A stretch of DNA of 64,000 bases from Flavobacterium seoulense (GCF_000695795.1 NZ_JNCA01000032.1:62001-126000); one strand, 5' to 3'. Counted from the first letter of the stretch, positions 43,941 to 52,849 are shown. Program-made: numbers and translations. The notes: generated by a model not told the origin, from the letters alone.

Positions 43941-45077
43941 TTACAACATTCCTTTTGTTGAAGGTAAAATCATTTTTTCGGTATCTCGTTTTACGGCTAC
44001 TTTTATTGCTTTTGCAAAAGCTTTAAAGATTGCTTCAATCTTGTGGTGCTCATTATCTCCTTCAGCTTTGATATTGATATTAGCTCTCGCACCATCAGAG
44101 AACGATTTGAAGAAGTGGAAAAACATCTCTGTTGGCATCTTTCCTACCATTTCACGTTTGAATTCAGTTTCCCAAATCAACCAGTTTCTTCCACCAAAAT
44201 CGATAGCTACCTGTGCCAGACAATCGTCCATTGGCAAACAGAAACCGTAACGTTCAATTCCTAATTTATTTCCTAAGGCTTTCGCATAAACTTCACCTAA
44301 AGCAATCGCAGTATCTTCTATAGTGTGGTGTTCGTCAACTTCCAAATCACCTTTTACTTTGATTTCCAAATCCATTTGTCCGTGACGCGAAATCTGATCT
44401 AACATATGATCGAAGAAAGCAATTCCGGTATCAATGTTACTTTTCCCAGTTCCATCTAGATTCAACTTGATGTAAATATCGGTTTCATGAGTTTTTCTGG
44501 TAATAGAAGCGGTACGTGCTTCTAATTTCAAGAACTCGTATATTGTTTTCCAATCCGTAGATTGTAACGCAATAACAGCATCCAATTCTTCTCTTTTAGC
44601 ACTGATTTCAGTACTTCCAGCTCCATCTGTTGTATTTAAAAAGATCGCTTTTGCACCAAGATTTTTAGCCAATTCAATATCGGTTAATCTGTCTCCAAGT
44701 ACAAAAGAATTTGCCAAATCGTAGTTTGGATTATCAATATACTTAGTCAACATTCCCGTGCGAGGTTTGCGTGTTGGTGCATTGTCTTCAGGGAAAGAAC
44801 GATCGATAAAAATATCATCAAATAAAACGCCTTCGTTTTGAAAAGCTTTTAAGATAAAATCCTGTGTTGGCCAAAAAGTATCTTCCGGAAAAGAATCCGT
44901 TCCTAAACCATCCTGATTGGTCACCATTGCCAATTCATAATCCAATTCGTTAGCAATTTTAGCCAAATATTGAAAAGCCTTTGGGTAAAACTCTAATTTC
45001 TCCAAACTGTCTAATTGATATCCTTCCGGTTCTAAAACAATCGTTCCGTCACGATCTATAAAAAGTACTTTTTTCAT
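43941..45077 (-). CDS. hisB: Bifunctional histidinol-phosphatase / imidazoleglycerol-phosphate dehydratase
   Basis: A 378-residue fusion. The N-terminal HAD phosphatase (about 1-165) opens KKVLFIDRDGTIVLEPEGY with the nucleophile Asp8 and has FVLGDRLTDIELAKNLGAK. The C-terminal dehydratase (about 185-378) has TGIAFFDHMLDQISRHGQMD, DEHHTIEDTAIALGE and DNEHHKIEAIFKAFAKA, with the His clusters that bind manganese. Same form as in Enterobacteria. Repeat elements flank it on both sides. Confidence 0.96.
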   Translation of the reverse strand: MKKVLFIDRDGTIVLEPEGYQLDSLEKLEFYPKAFQYLAKIANELDYELAMVTNQDGLGTDSFPEDTFWPTQDFILKAFQNEGVLFDDIFIDRSFPEDNAPTRKPRTGMLTKYIDNPNYDLANSFVLGDRLTDIELAKNLGAKAIFLNTTDGAGSTEISAKREELDAVIALQSTDWKTIYEFLKLEARTASITRKTHETDIYIKLNLDGTGKSNIDTGIAFFDHMLDQISRHGQMDLEIKVKGDLEVDEHHTIEDTAIALGEVYAKALGNKLGIERYGFCLPMDDCLAQVAIDFGGRNWLIWETEFKREMVGKMPTEMFFHFFKSFSDGARANINIKAEGDNEHHKIEAIFKAFAKAIKVAVKRDTEKMILPSTKGML

Positions 45078-45090
45078 TTTTAATATTTTT

Positions 45091-45143
45091 TGCCACAGAT
45101 TTCACAGATTAAAAGGATTTTGAATCTTTAAAATCCTTTTAAT
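45091..45143. repeat. GCCACAGATT-type interspersed repeat between hisC and hisB
   Basis: TGCCACAGATTTCACAGATT (45091-45110) leads into a perfect 14-bp inverted repeat ATTAAAAGGATTTT (45108-45121) / AAAATCCTTTTAAT (45130-45143). Elements of the type GCCACAGATTAxACAGATT are common between genes in Flavobacteriaceae, to my knowledge. The right outer arm is mostly lost here. Confidence 0.6.
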
Positions 45144-45156
45144 CAGACTTATTTTT

Positions 45157-46206
45157 TTATTTTAATTCTGTTAATGCTTCCATTAACTTTTTATTCTCCT
45201 CTTCTGTTCCAACAGTTAAGCGTAGCGTGTTTTCACAAAGCGGTTGAGTTGTTCTGTTACGAATTACAATTCCTTTAGCAATCAATTCATCGTAACGTTT
45301 ATTAGCATTATCCACTTTTATAAGAATAAAATTTGCTTCCGTCGGATAAATTTTTTCTACAAAAGATACTTTATTTAATACTTGTAATAAAGCTTCTCTT
45401 TGTGCTATAATTGAGGCAATTTCGCCATTAATTCTCGCCTGGTCTTTTAAACGATCTAAGGCTCTTTGTTGCGTTAATTCGTTTACGTTGTAAGGAGGTT
45501 TGATTTTGTTTAAAACAGCAATTACTTCAGCTGATCCATAACAGATCCCTAAACGAATTCCAGCTAAACCATACGCTTTAGATAAGGTTTGAGTGATAAT
45601 CAAGTTAGGGTATTGATCTAATTTAGCTAACCAGCTTGCCTTATCTGAAAAGTCTATATAAGCTTCGTCAATAACCACAAATCCATTGAATTTTTCTAAA
45701 ATTGTTGTTACACTTTCAGTCGAAAATGAATTTCCTGTTGGGTTATTTGGCGAACATAAAAAGATAATTTTAGTGTTTGCTGTTACCGCTTGTAAAATTG
45801 CTTCAACTCTTGGCTGGAAACTTTCAGAAAGCAGAATTTCTTTATGCTCTACATTGTTGATATTCGCCAAAACACCATACATTCCATAAGTAGGTGGTAA
45901 TGAAATTACATTGTCTTCTTTTGGCTCACAAAAAGCTCTGAATAACAAATCTAATACTTCATCACTTCCGTTTCCTAGCAAAATTTGCTTTGGATTTAAT
46001 CCTTTACTTTTAGCTAAAATTGCTTTTACACTCAATTGTTGTGGATCCGGGTAACGATTTACCCCATTTTGATACGGATTTTCATTGGCATCTAAAAATA
46101 CCATATTAGCCGTATCAAAATCTTCAAACTCATCACGTGCAGAAGAATAAGGTTTTAACACCTTTACGTTGTCACGGACTAAATTATTTATATCGAAATT
46201 GTTCAT
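45157..46206 (-). CDS. hisC: Histidinol-phosphate aminotransferase
   Basis: A 349-residue class II PLP aminotransferase: FLDANENPYQNGVNRYPDP near the N-terminus, LLGNGSDEVLDLLFRAF, FLCSPNNPTGN, VVIDEAYIDFS and the PLP-lysine stretch QTLSKAYGLAGIRLGICYG. It transfers the amino group from glutamate to imidazole acetol phosphate. Position between hisD and hisB is as expected for the operon. Confidence 0.95.
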   Translation of the reverse strand: MNNFDINNLVRDNVKVLKPYSSARDEFEDFDTANMVFLDANENPYQNGVNRYPDPQQLSVKAILAKSKGLNPKQILLGNGSDEVLDLLFRAFCEPKEDNVISLPPTYGMYGVLANINNVEHKEILLSESFQPRVEAILQAVTANTKIIFLCSPNNPTGNSFSTESVTTILEKFNGFVVIDEAYIDFSDKASWLAKLDQYPNLIITQTLSKAYGLAGIRLGICYGSAEVIAVLNKIKPPYNVNELTQQRALDRLKDQARINGEIASIIAQREALLQVLNKVSFVEKIYPTEANFILIKVDNANKRYDELIAKGIVIRNRTTQPLCENTLRLTVGTEEENKKLMEALTELK

Positions 46207-46220
46207 TATACTTATTTTTT

Positions 46221-46299
46221 TAAGAATAAAGAAAAGAGAGAATAGACTTTGTGGTATATTTTCTTTTTATGTTCTATATTCTTTTCTCTATTATCTTTT
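46221..46299. repeat. AGAAAAGAGAGAATAGA inverted repeat between hisD and hisC
   Basis: Left arm 46221-46246 (AAGAATAAAGAAAAGAGAGA and on) and right arm 46273-46299 (TCTATATTCTTTTCTCTATT and on) are imperfectly complementary. The right arm overlaps the last hisD codons. The repeat unit differs from that in the other spacers. Confidence 0.45.
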
Positions 46300-47580
46300 T
46301 TCTATTTCAGCTAATCTTAAAGTCACTGCATTTTTATGTGCCTGTAATCCTTCGGCTTCTGCCATGATTTCAATCGCATTTCCAATATTTTGAATTCCTT
46401 TTTCAGAAATTTTCTGGAACGTCATCGATTTCATAAAGCTATCCAGATTCACACCGCTGTAATTCTTAGCATAACCGTTTGTCGGCAAGGTATGATTGGT
46501 TCCTGAAGCATAATCTCCGGCACTTTCAGGAGTATAATTCCCTATAAAAACGGAACCTGCATTTTGGATTCCATCTACATAAAAATCATTGTTTTCGGTA
46601 CAAACAATAAAATGTTCCGGACCGTACTCGTTGATTAAATCTAGAGCAATTTTATCATTTTCAACAAAAATTGATTTTGAATTAGCAATGGCTTTTTCGG
46701 CAATTTCTTTACGTGGTAAAACGTTTAATTGCGTTTCGATTTCTTTTTCAACGGCATCAATAATCACTTTAGATGTAGCCACCAAAATTACTTGACTATC
46801 AGTTCCATGTTCCGCCTGAGATAATAAATCAGAAGCAACAAAAGAAGCATTTGCAGAATCATCCGCAACCACTAATAATTCAGATGGTCCGGCAGGCATG
46901 TCGATTGCCACACCAAACTGAGTTGCCAGTTGTTTCGCTACCGTTACATATTGATTTCCTGGCCCGAAAATTTTATATACTTTAGGAATTGATTTTGTTC
47001 CAAAAGTCATTCCGGCAATAGCCTGAATTCCTCCTACTTTGATAATTTTAGTGACACCGCATAAATTGGCAGCATATAAAATCGCAGGATTGATATTTCC
47101 ATTTTTATCGGGTGGTGAACACAAAACAATTTCGTTACAACCCGCAATTTTAGCTGGAACAGCCAGCATTAATACTGTAGAAAATAAAGGTGCTGTTCCA
47201 CCGGGAATGTATAAACCTACTTTTTGAATTGGTCTTTTTTCCTGCCAGCATTGTACACCTTCAGCCGTTTCAACTGAAACACGAGACGTTTTTTGTGCCT
47301 GATGAAATTTTTCCACATTGGATTTCGCCAAAGAGATAGCTGCTTTTAATTCTTCAGAAATTGTATTAATAGCAACTTCAATCTCGGTAGCAGTTACCAG
47401 ACTGTTTTCAAAATACACACCATCAAACTGAGTTGTATATTTGGCAACAGCCGCATCTCCATCTTTTTGAACAGCAGTAAAAATTTCTTTTACCGTTGAT
47501 TCTATATCGTTAACCGTTTTCGTTGGTCTTTCTAAAATAGAAGCCCAGGTGTCGGGTGTTGGGTTATATATTTTATTCAT
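46291..47580 (-). CDS. hisD: Histidinol dehydrogenase
   Basis: A 429-residue zinc enzyme that oxidises histidinol to histidine in two NAD steps. Signatures are VGLYIPGGTAPLFSTVLMLA, KIFGPGNQYVTVAKQLA, the zinc-binding DLLSQAEHGTDSQVIL and GPEHFIVCTENNDFY, and NHTLPTNGYAKNYSGVNLDSF near the C-terminus. Second gene of the operon, 93 bases after hisG with a repeat hairpin in the gap. Confidence 0.96.
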   Translation of the reverse strand: MNKIYNPTPDTWASILERPTKTVNDIESTVKEIFTAVQKDGDAAVAKYTTQFDGVYFENSLVTATEIEVAINTISEELKAAISLAKSNVEKFHQAQKTSRVSVETAEGVQCWQEKRPIQKVGLYIPGGTAPLFSTVLMLAVPAKIAGCNEIVLCSPPDKNGNINPAILYAANLCGVTKIIKVGGIQAIAGMTFGTKSIPKVYKIFGPGNQYVTVAKQLATQFGVAIDMPAGPSELLVVADDSANASFVASDLLSQAEHGTDSQVILVATSKVIIDAVEKEIETQLNVLPRKEIAEKAIANSKSIFVENDKIALDLINEYGPEHFIVCTENNDFYVDGIQNAGSVFIGNYTPESAGDYASGTNHTLPTNGYAKNYSGVNLDSFMKSMTFQKISEKGIQNIGNAIEIMAEAEGLQAHKNAVTLRLAEIEKR

Positions 47581-47586
47581 GCTTTT

Positions 47587-47671
47587 AAGTTATAGGTTAT
47601 GAGTTATGAGTTAAGTGTCAGCTGTTTATTGTTTAAAAACTTCTAACTCCTAAACTTCTAACATCTAACTT
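47587..47671. repeat. Repeat hairpin between hisG and hisD
   Basis: Left arm 47587-47615 is built of GTTATGAG-type units. Right arm 47641-47671 is built of TTCTAACTCC-type units. Their complements share AAGTTA..GTTA..AGTT, so an imperfect hairpin can form. Both repeat types occur together here. Confidence 0.55.
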
Positions 47672-47673
47672 TT

Positions 47674-48531
47674 TTACAAAACCATTTTCTCAATTGGACA
47701 AACCAAAATTCCTTCGGCTCCGGCAGATTTTAACTGGTCAATTACTTCCCAAAAAGTATCTTTGTCAATTACAGTATGCACACTGCTCCAACCTTCCTGA
47801 GCCAATGGCATTACTGTAGCGCTTTTCAATACAGGAAGAATATTACTTACTGCTTCGATTTTATCATTAGGCACATTCATCAAAATGTATTTTGATTTAC
47901 GGGCTCTCAAAACAGCATCAATTCTGAATTTTAGGGTATCAATTATTTTTTGAGATTCAGCAGAAACTTTTGGAGAAACCGCTAACACAGCCTCACTTTT
48001 TAAAATAACTTCAACCTCTTTTAGGTTATTTTTAAATAAAGTACTTCCGCTGGAAACAATGTCAACAATGGCATCAGCTAATCCAATATTTGGAGCAATT
48101 TCTACCGAACCTGAAATTTGGTGAATATCAACAGTTACACCTTTCGAATTAAAAAAGTCAATTACTGTATTAGGATAAGAAGTAGCAATGCGCAATCCGT
48201 CTAAATCTTTTACTGAATTGTATTCGAAAGTCTTAGGAACAGCTACAGAAACTTTACATTTTGAAAATCCCAGTTTTTGGATTACCTCGATATTTTTTCC
48301 TTTTTCAACCAATAAATTGTCTCCAACAATAGCAATATCTACTACTCCGTCAATCAAATATTGAGGAATATCCGAATTACGTAAATACAGGACTTCTAAA
48401 GGGAAATTAGATGCTTCGGCTTTTAACTGATCAATGCCGTTGTTGATAGAAATTCCGGCATCTTTCAGGATTTGAATACTGTCTTCGTTTAATCTGCCTG
48501 ATTTTTGAATTGCAATTTTTAATGTACCCAT
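47674..48531 (-). CDS. hisG: ATP phosphoribosyltransferase, long form
   Basis: First enzyme of histidine synthesis, joining ATP and PRPP. At 285 residues this is the long HisG with a C-terminal ACT-like regulatory domain (about 210-285), so no HisZ is needed and feedback by histidine is expected. Visible are LKIAIQKSGRLNEDSI, VDIAIVGDNLLVEKG, LRIATSYPNTVIDFF, the PRPP loop region LADAIVDIVSSGSTLFKN and the closing GWSSVHTVIDKDTFWEVI. It starts 63 bases after the attenuator terminator. Confidence 0.95.
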   Translation of the reverse strand: MGTLKIAIQKSGRLNEDSIQILKDAGISINNGIDQLKAEASNFPLEVLYLRNSDIPQYLIDGVVDIAIVGDNLLVEKGKNIEVIQKLGFSKCKVSVAVPKTFEYNSVKDLDGLRIATSYPNTVIDFFNSKGVTVDIHQISGSVEIAPNIGLADAIVDIVSSGSTLFKNNLKEVEVILKSEAVLAVSPKVSAESQKIIDTLKFRIDAVLRARKSKYILMNVPNDKIEAVSNILPVLKSATVMPLAQEGWSSVHTVIDKDTFWEVIDQLKSAGAEGILVCPIEKMVL

Positions 48532-48593
48532 TGTTTTGTTTTTTTATTTTTTATTGAATGTGTTTGAGTACAAAGGACTTAACACACAATGAA

Positions 48594-48622
48594 AAACCCG
48601 TTTGATGTACTCAAACGGGTTT
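48594..48622 (-). terminator. Attenuator terminator ahead of hisG
   Basis: A perfect 12-bp stem, AAACCCGTTTGA on the minus strand (48622-48611) with TCAAACGGGTTT (48605-48594), 5-base loop and T run. It lies 28 bases after the leader-peptide stop. Confidence 0.9.
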
Positions 48623-48667
48623 ATTAATATGATGACTTACACACATACCATTAACACATCGCTTGAG
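48610..48667 (-). promoter_or_regulatory. Candidate his antiterminator pairing
   Basis: On the minus strand CTCAAGCG (48667-48660), inside leader codons 15-17, can pair with CGTTTGAG (48617-48610). Seven of those bases belong to the left arm of the terminator. All 8 positions pair (one G-U). Formation of this helix and of the terminator exclude each other. Confidence 0.65.
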
Positions 48668-48710
48668 AGCAATAGTGAGAATGATGATGATGCAATTGAT
48701 TTGATAACAT
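48651..48710 (-). CDS. hisL: His-rich leader peptide of the his operon
   Basis: A 19-codon frame encodes MLSNQLHHHHSHYCSQAMC, with four consecutive His codons and a fifth after Ser. It sits between a good promoter and an intrinsic terminator ahead of hisG, the arrangement of the classical his attenuators. Starved ribosomes would stop at residues 7-12, leaving codons 15-17 free for the antiterminator pairing. Ribosomes with enough His-tRNA would run on, cover those codons and let transcription end. Gene name given by analogy. The peptide itself need not be conserved in sequence. Confidence 0.88.
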   Translation of the reverse strand: MLSNQLHHHHSHYCSQAMC

Positions 48711-48748
48711 ATACTATAAAATTTGACAATTTTTTTTGATTTCGATTG

Positions 48749-48780
48749 CAAATATACTTTTTATTTCGAATATCAAGCAA
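48749..48780 (-). promoter_or_regulatory. Promoter of the his operon
   Basis: TATATTTG on the minus strand (48756-48749) is a perfect TAnnTTTG -7 box. TTGCTTG at 48780-48774 offers a -33 TTG with spacers of 21 or 17 bases. The leader ATG lies 38 bases further on. Confidence 0.7.
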
Positions 48781-48827
48781 TTTTATTTCACTTTAAAATG
48801 AAGAAATTGTTAAAAACGATAATAATC

Positions 48828-49805
48828 TTAATTGAAATATAAAATTGAAACCAAAGCCAGTATTGCTATAAATCCCCATAAAACCAGTCCTTGTATTAAA
48901 GGTTTTATTCCCACTGCTAATAAAACAGAACTGCTTAATCCGGAACCAATAAAAAACAAGGTAACTGTTAGACCTACTTTGGCAACTGAAACAATATATG
49001 GAGTAAAAACTGTAACTTCAGAAACATAAGTATTGATTATCATGGCCAAAATAAAGAATCCAATGAAATAAGGAATTTTTATTCCGCTGGTTTTGTTTTT
49101 AAACAAAAAACTCGTTAGTAAAACAACTGGGATTATCCATAATGCACGGGCTAATTTTACTGTTGTTGCAATAGCTAAAGCTTCCGTTCCATATTTATTT
49201 GCTGCACCTACAACTGAACTTGTATCATGAATTGCCAAAGCGCACCATAATCCAAAATCTTGTTGTGATAAATTAAGCCAGTGTCCTATAATTGGAAATA
49301 AAAATAAAGCAATTGAATTCAATATAAAAATAACTCCTAATGCTACTGAAGTCTGTTTTTCATCTGATTTGATAACCGGAGTAATTGCTGCAATAGCGCT
49401 TCCGCCACAAATTGCCGTACCGCAGGAAATTAAATGTGAGGTTTTCTTATCAGTCGCAAACCATTTTCCTAAAAAATGTCCCAATAAAATAGTGCTAAAT
49501 AAAGTCAGCACTGTTAGCATAAAGCTTTCTTTACTGGAATGTAAAGCACTAGTAACATTCATTCCGAAACCAAGTCCCACAACCGAAACCTGAAGCAACA
49601 AACGAATGATTTTATGATTTAAATGCAACCATGGATGTCCTGAAATATTAGCTACAAGTAAACCAAGCAACAACGCAATGGGTGGAGTGATTATTCCAGA
49701 TAAACAAATTACTAATAATGCAACAAAAATAAACTGTTGGGTTCTAGTATGCTTTTCTAAATTAAAAATCCCATTTTCGGGGAGAAGATTTGGTTGCTTT
49801 TTCAA
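48828..49805 (-). CDS. YeiH-family putative anion exporter (UPF0324)
   Basis: A 325-residue inner-membrane protein with about 9-10 hydrophobic helices. LQVSVVGLGFGMNV, SCGTAICGGSAIAAITPVI and AIHDTSSVVGAANKYG are the family signatures. Members are annotated as putative sulfate exporters. Substrate not shown. Its start lies 29 bases downstream of the VWA-protein stop, so it may be cotranscribed with it. It is not part of the his operon: the his promoter lies in the spacer behind it. Confidence 0.85.
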   Translation of the reverse strand: MKKQPNLLPENGIFNLEKHTRTQQFIFVALLVICLSGIITPPIALLLGLLVANISGHPWLHLNHKIIRLLLQVSVVGLGFGMNVTSALHSSKESFMLTVLTLFSTILLGHFLGKWFATDKKTSHLISCGTAICGGSAIAAITPVIKSDEKQTSVALGVIFILNSIALFLFPIIGHWLNLSQQDFGLWCALAIHDTSSVVGAANKYGTEALAIATTVKLARALWIIPVVLLTSFLFKNKTSGIKIPYFIGFFILAMIINTYVSEVTVFTPYIVSVAKVGLTVTLFFIGSGLSSSVLLAVGIKPLIQGLVLWGFIAILALVSILYFN

Positions 49806-49834
49806 GAAAAAATGATATTAAAATTTGAAATTGC

Positions 49835-51862
49835 TTATAATAAACCGTTGTATTTTCGAATGAACCATTCAGCTGCGAAAAAGCTGCAAATAAAAACCAA
49901 TAACCATTTCCAATCAATTAATGGCGAACGCGAAATGTTGTTTTTTTCAATGGTTTTGTAATTTTCATCAACCAAAAGAGATTCAATTAAAGCATCTATT
50001 TGATTTGGAAAATATACTTTTCCGTTTGTTGAATTAGCTAATTGACTTAGTTTTTCGAAATCAGGATTTACAAATTGTTTTTCGATATCAAAATCTAAAA
50101 TTTCAAAATGCCCCGAATACGCCGCATTCGAATTCAATTCTTTCACCGTAAACTGATAATTTCCGGCAGTTAAACCATCTAAATTGACTTTGTATGAATT
50201 ACTTCCTTTTAATAAATCGTAATTTTTAGTCTGTTTAGTTTTCGAATTTATAAGTGTAATTGTCAAATGTGCTTTTTCGTCAAACTCGTAATTTTTATTG
50301 AAATATTGAGCCGTAATTTCGATAGCATCTCCTGAATTGTAAAAACTTTCATGATTGACAACCAACGATTTTTTTGAATTATTACTGGCTAAAAACTGAA
50401 TGATTTTATCCATAAATACATCATATTTTTCGAAAGATTCGTTTTTAATATGACTTTCTAAACGCCATTTCCAACTATTTTCTCCTAACAAAAAGGCTGA
50501 ACGGCTTCCTTGATTTTCAGAAAAAGCCAGCAAAGGAGCTTCGGTATTTATGTTTCTAATTTTTGAAGAAAGTAAAATACTTGTATTTCCGTTTGCCTTG
50601 ATTTTTCCGTATGGATTTTGCAAAGGCGGGAAATTTTCGAAATCAATATTATCAATGGCAAACAAATTAAATTGCGGATTGAATTCAGCGAGATAATCTT
50701 CTTTTTGAGAAGTCATCTTAAATTCTAAACTGTTTTGTATTTGGTTCAAAAAGCCAAAATCAGTATGAGTTCCTGTTATTATAAAACTATTAATTCTGGT
50801 TAATTTTACAGCATCAAAAATAGTTTTAAATTCAGTTGTAGGCTGATAAAAAATCAAAACATTATAATCTGTTAATAAATTGATTTGTTTTGGGTTAAGG
50901 ATGGTTACTTTCCGCTGTGCATTAGACTCGATTGAGCGTTTTAAAGCAGCAATATCGGGATGATTTATTGATGAAATTATAGCTACATTTGTCTTTTGAT
51001 CGAGAACTTCGACAGCAAAATTCTTTTGATTGTTATAGTTGTTTTTTTCTTTTTCATTCGAAATTAAACTAGCCTTATACAATTGTGTACCTGTTTTGTT
51101 TGCAGCAAGTAAAACTGTAACAACAGCTGTTTTTTTAGTAGCAGAAAAAGAGACTTTTTGTTTACTCAAAACAGAATTTCCCTGTAAAATCTGAAAATCA
51201 GCAGTTGTATTTTTATTTCCGGAATATTGTAAAAAAACTTCGACCGGGAATTTATTTTTAAAAAAAGCGTATTTATTAACGTTAAGCTGATTGATTTTTA
51301 AATCAAAAACTTTAGTTGTGTCACCTAAAATTATTGGATAAACTTTGTTTGATGAATCAAAAGTATATACATAATCATTTCCTAAAGTTTGGTTTCCGTC
51401 ACTAATAAGTACCGTTGCAAAATTAGTATTACGATTAATTGCTTTAGTATTTTTTGCAACAAGATCAATATTGGTTTGCGTTCCTTTAAAATCTAACTTT
51501 TGTAAAGGACGTAACTCTGAATCAAATTGATACGATTGAATATTAAATTTTTCTTCTAAATCACTATTGTTTTTTAGTTTCGAATATAATGCTGCTGCCG
51601 TTTTGTCTGATTCCAAGTAAGAAATAGAATTTGAATTGTCAACAACAATTGTCAATGGCGGTTTTATGATTTCAGTTTTAGTGGTTGTTATAACAGGGTT
51701 TATTAACAACAATAAAATTCCAAAAATGATTAAAAAACGTAAAAAAGCCAAGAGTAAATTGACTTTTAACTGACTCTTGGCTTTGTAATAATATTGAAAA
51801 TAAGACAACCCAGCTGCTATTACTAATGAAAGAATAATAAGTAGAATGGTATTTGTTGTCAT
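49835..51862 (-). CDS. Membrane-anchored VWA-domain protein
   Basis: A 675-residue protein with two N-terminal transmembrane helices (about 5-22, 36-58), a VWA domain with the MIDAS motif VVDNSNSIS near residues 73-81, beta-sandwich repeats (about 190-290), a second flavodoxin/GATase-like part (about 290-420), and a C-terminal membrane anchor (WKWLLVFICSFFAAEWFIRK). The layout fits the BatA/VWA-type envelope proteins found in Bacteroidota. Role unknown: perhaps metal-dependent protein binding in the periplasm. It lies 105 bases behind fabG, same strand. Confidence 0.78.
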   Translation of the reverse strand: MTTNTILLIILSLVIAAGLSYFQYYYKAKSQLKVNLLLAFLRFLIIFGILLLLINPVITTTKTEIIKPPLTIVVDNSNSISYLESDKTAAALYSKLKNNSDLEEKFNIQSYQFDSELRPLQKLDFKGTQTNIDLVAKNTKAINRNTNFATVLISDGNQTLGNDYVYTFDSSNKVYPIILGDTTKVFDLKINQLNVNKYAFFKNKFPVEVFLQYSGNKNTTADFQILQGNSVLSKQKVSFSATKKTAVVTVLLAANKTGTQLYKASLISNEKEKNNYNNQKNFAVEVLDQKTNVAIISSINHPDIAALKRSIESNAQRKVTILNPKQINLLTDYNVLIFYQPTTEFKTIFDAVKLTRINSFIITGTHTDFGFLNQIQNSLEFKMTSQKEDYLAEFNPQFNLFAIDNIDFENFPPLQNPYGKIKANGNTSILLSSKIRNINTEAPLLAFSENQGSRSAFLLGENSWKWRLESHIKNESFEKYDVFMDKIIQFLASNNSKKSLVVNHESFYNSGDAIEITAQYFNKNYEFDEKAHLTITLINSKTKQTKNYDLLKGSNSYKVNLDGLTAGNYQFTVKELNSNAAYSGHFEILDFDIEKQFVNPDFEKLSQLANSTNGKVYFPNQIDALIESLLVDENYKTIEKNNISRSPLIDWKWLLVFICSFFAAEWFIRKYNGLL

Positions 51863-51967
51863 TTATTTTAAAATTTAAAGATTGAAAAATTAAATAATTT
51901 AAAAATTCTAAACATTTACGAATATAAAAATCTTTAAATTCTTAAATCAATAATCTTTAAATGTATT

Positions 51968-52714
51968 TTAAGTAAGCATTCCTCCGCAAACATTCAATAC
52001 TTGTCCTGTAACATAAGCACTCATATCTGAAGCTAAGAACAAACAAGCATTAGCAACATCTTCAGTAGATCCACCGCGTTTTAACGGAATTCCTTCCGTC
52101 CATCCTTTTACAACATCTTCGCTTAATTTAGCAGTCATTTCGGTTTCGATGAATCCCGGAGCAATGGCATTACAACGAATATTTCTTGAACCTAATTCTA
52201 ATGCTACTGATTTGGTAAATCCAATTGCACCGGCCTTAGAAGCAGCATAATTCGTTTGTCCTGCATTTCCTGAAACACCTACAACTGAACTGATATTGAT
52301 AATTGATCCGGCACGTTTTTTCAGGAATGTTTTTTGGATAGCTTTAGTCATATTGAAAACTGATTTCAAATTCACATCAATTACCTGATCGAAATCGGCT
52401 TCAGACATACGCATTAACAAATTGTCTTTTGTAATTCCGGCATTATTGATCAAAATATCTACTGTACCAAAATCAGCTAAAACAGTATCTACTAATGTTT
52501 GTGCTTCGTCAAAATCAGCTGCATTAGATTTGTATCCTTTGGCTTTAACACCTAGAGTAATTAATTCGTTTTCAAGTGCCAAAGCTGATTCTACAGATGA
52601 ACTGTAAGTAAAAGCTACATCAGCTCCATGTTTTGCGAAAACCTCGGCAATTCCTCTACCAATTCCGCGACTTGCGCCAGTAACAATAGCTACTTTTCCT
52701 TCAAGTAATTTCAT
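51968..52714 (-). CDS. fabG: 3-oxoacyl-[acyl-carrier-protein] reductase
   Basis: A 248-residue short-chain dehydrogenase. The NADPH-binding VAIVTGASRGIGRGIAEVFA, the NNAG motif in DILINNAGITKDNLLMRM, and the catalytic Ser-Tyr-Lys in INISSVVGVSGNAGQTNYAASKAG (Ser about 141, Tyr about 154, Lys about 158) are all present. The LLMRMSEADFD stretch and MSAYVTGQVLNVCGGM end are typical of FabG rather than other SDRs. It reduces 3-oxoacyl-ACP in fatty-acid elongation. Confidence 0.93.
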   Translation of the reverse strand: MKLLEGKVAIVTGASRGIGRGIAEVFAKHGADVAFTYSSSVESALALENELITLGVKAKGYKSNAADFDEAQTLVDTVLADFGTVDILINNAGITKDNLLMRMSEADFDQVIDVNLKSVFNMTKAIQKTFLKKRAGSIINISSVVGVSGNAGQTNYAASKAGAIGFTKSVALELGSRNIRCNAIAPGFIETEMTAKLSEDVVKGWTEGIPLKRGGSTEDVANACLFLASDMSAYVTGQVLNVCGGMLT

Positions 52715-52789
52715 ATTATGATATAAGTTTATTTACTAAATTGAAATACAAATATAAACGATTTAGCTGTTTTATAAAATTTGTTGCAT

Positions 52790-52818
52790 AAAAAAAGCCT
52801 TACCGAAGTCAGGCTTTT
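52790..52818 (-). terminator. Terminator behind the 140-residue unknown gene
   Basis: AAAAGCCT (52793-52800) pairs with AGGCTTTT (52811-52818). On the minus strand seven T follow. It separates the gene at 52850 from fabG. Confidence 0.85.
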
Positions 52819-52849
52819 GAAAAATGTATTTTATTGTATTGAAAATGAA

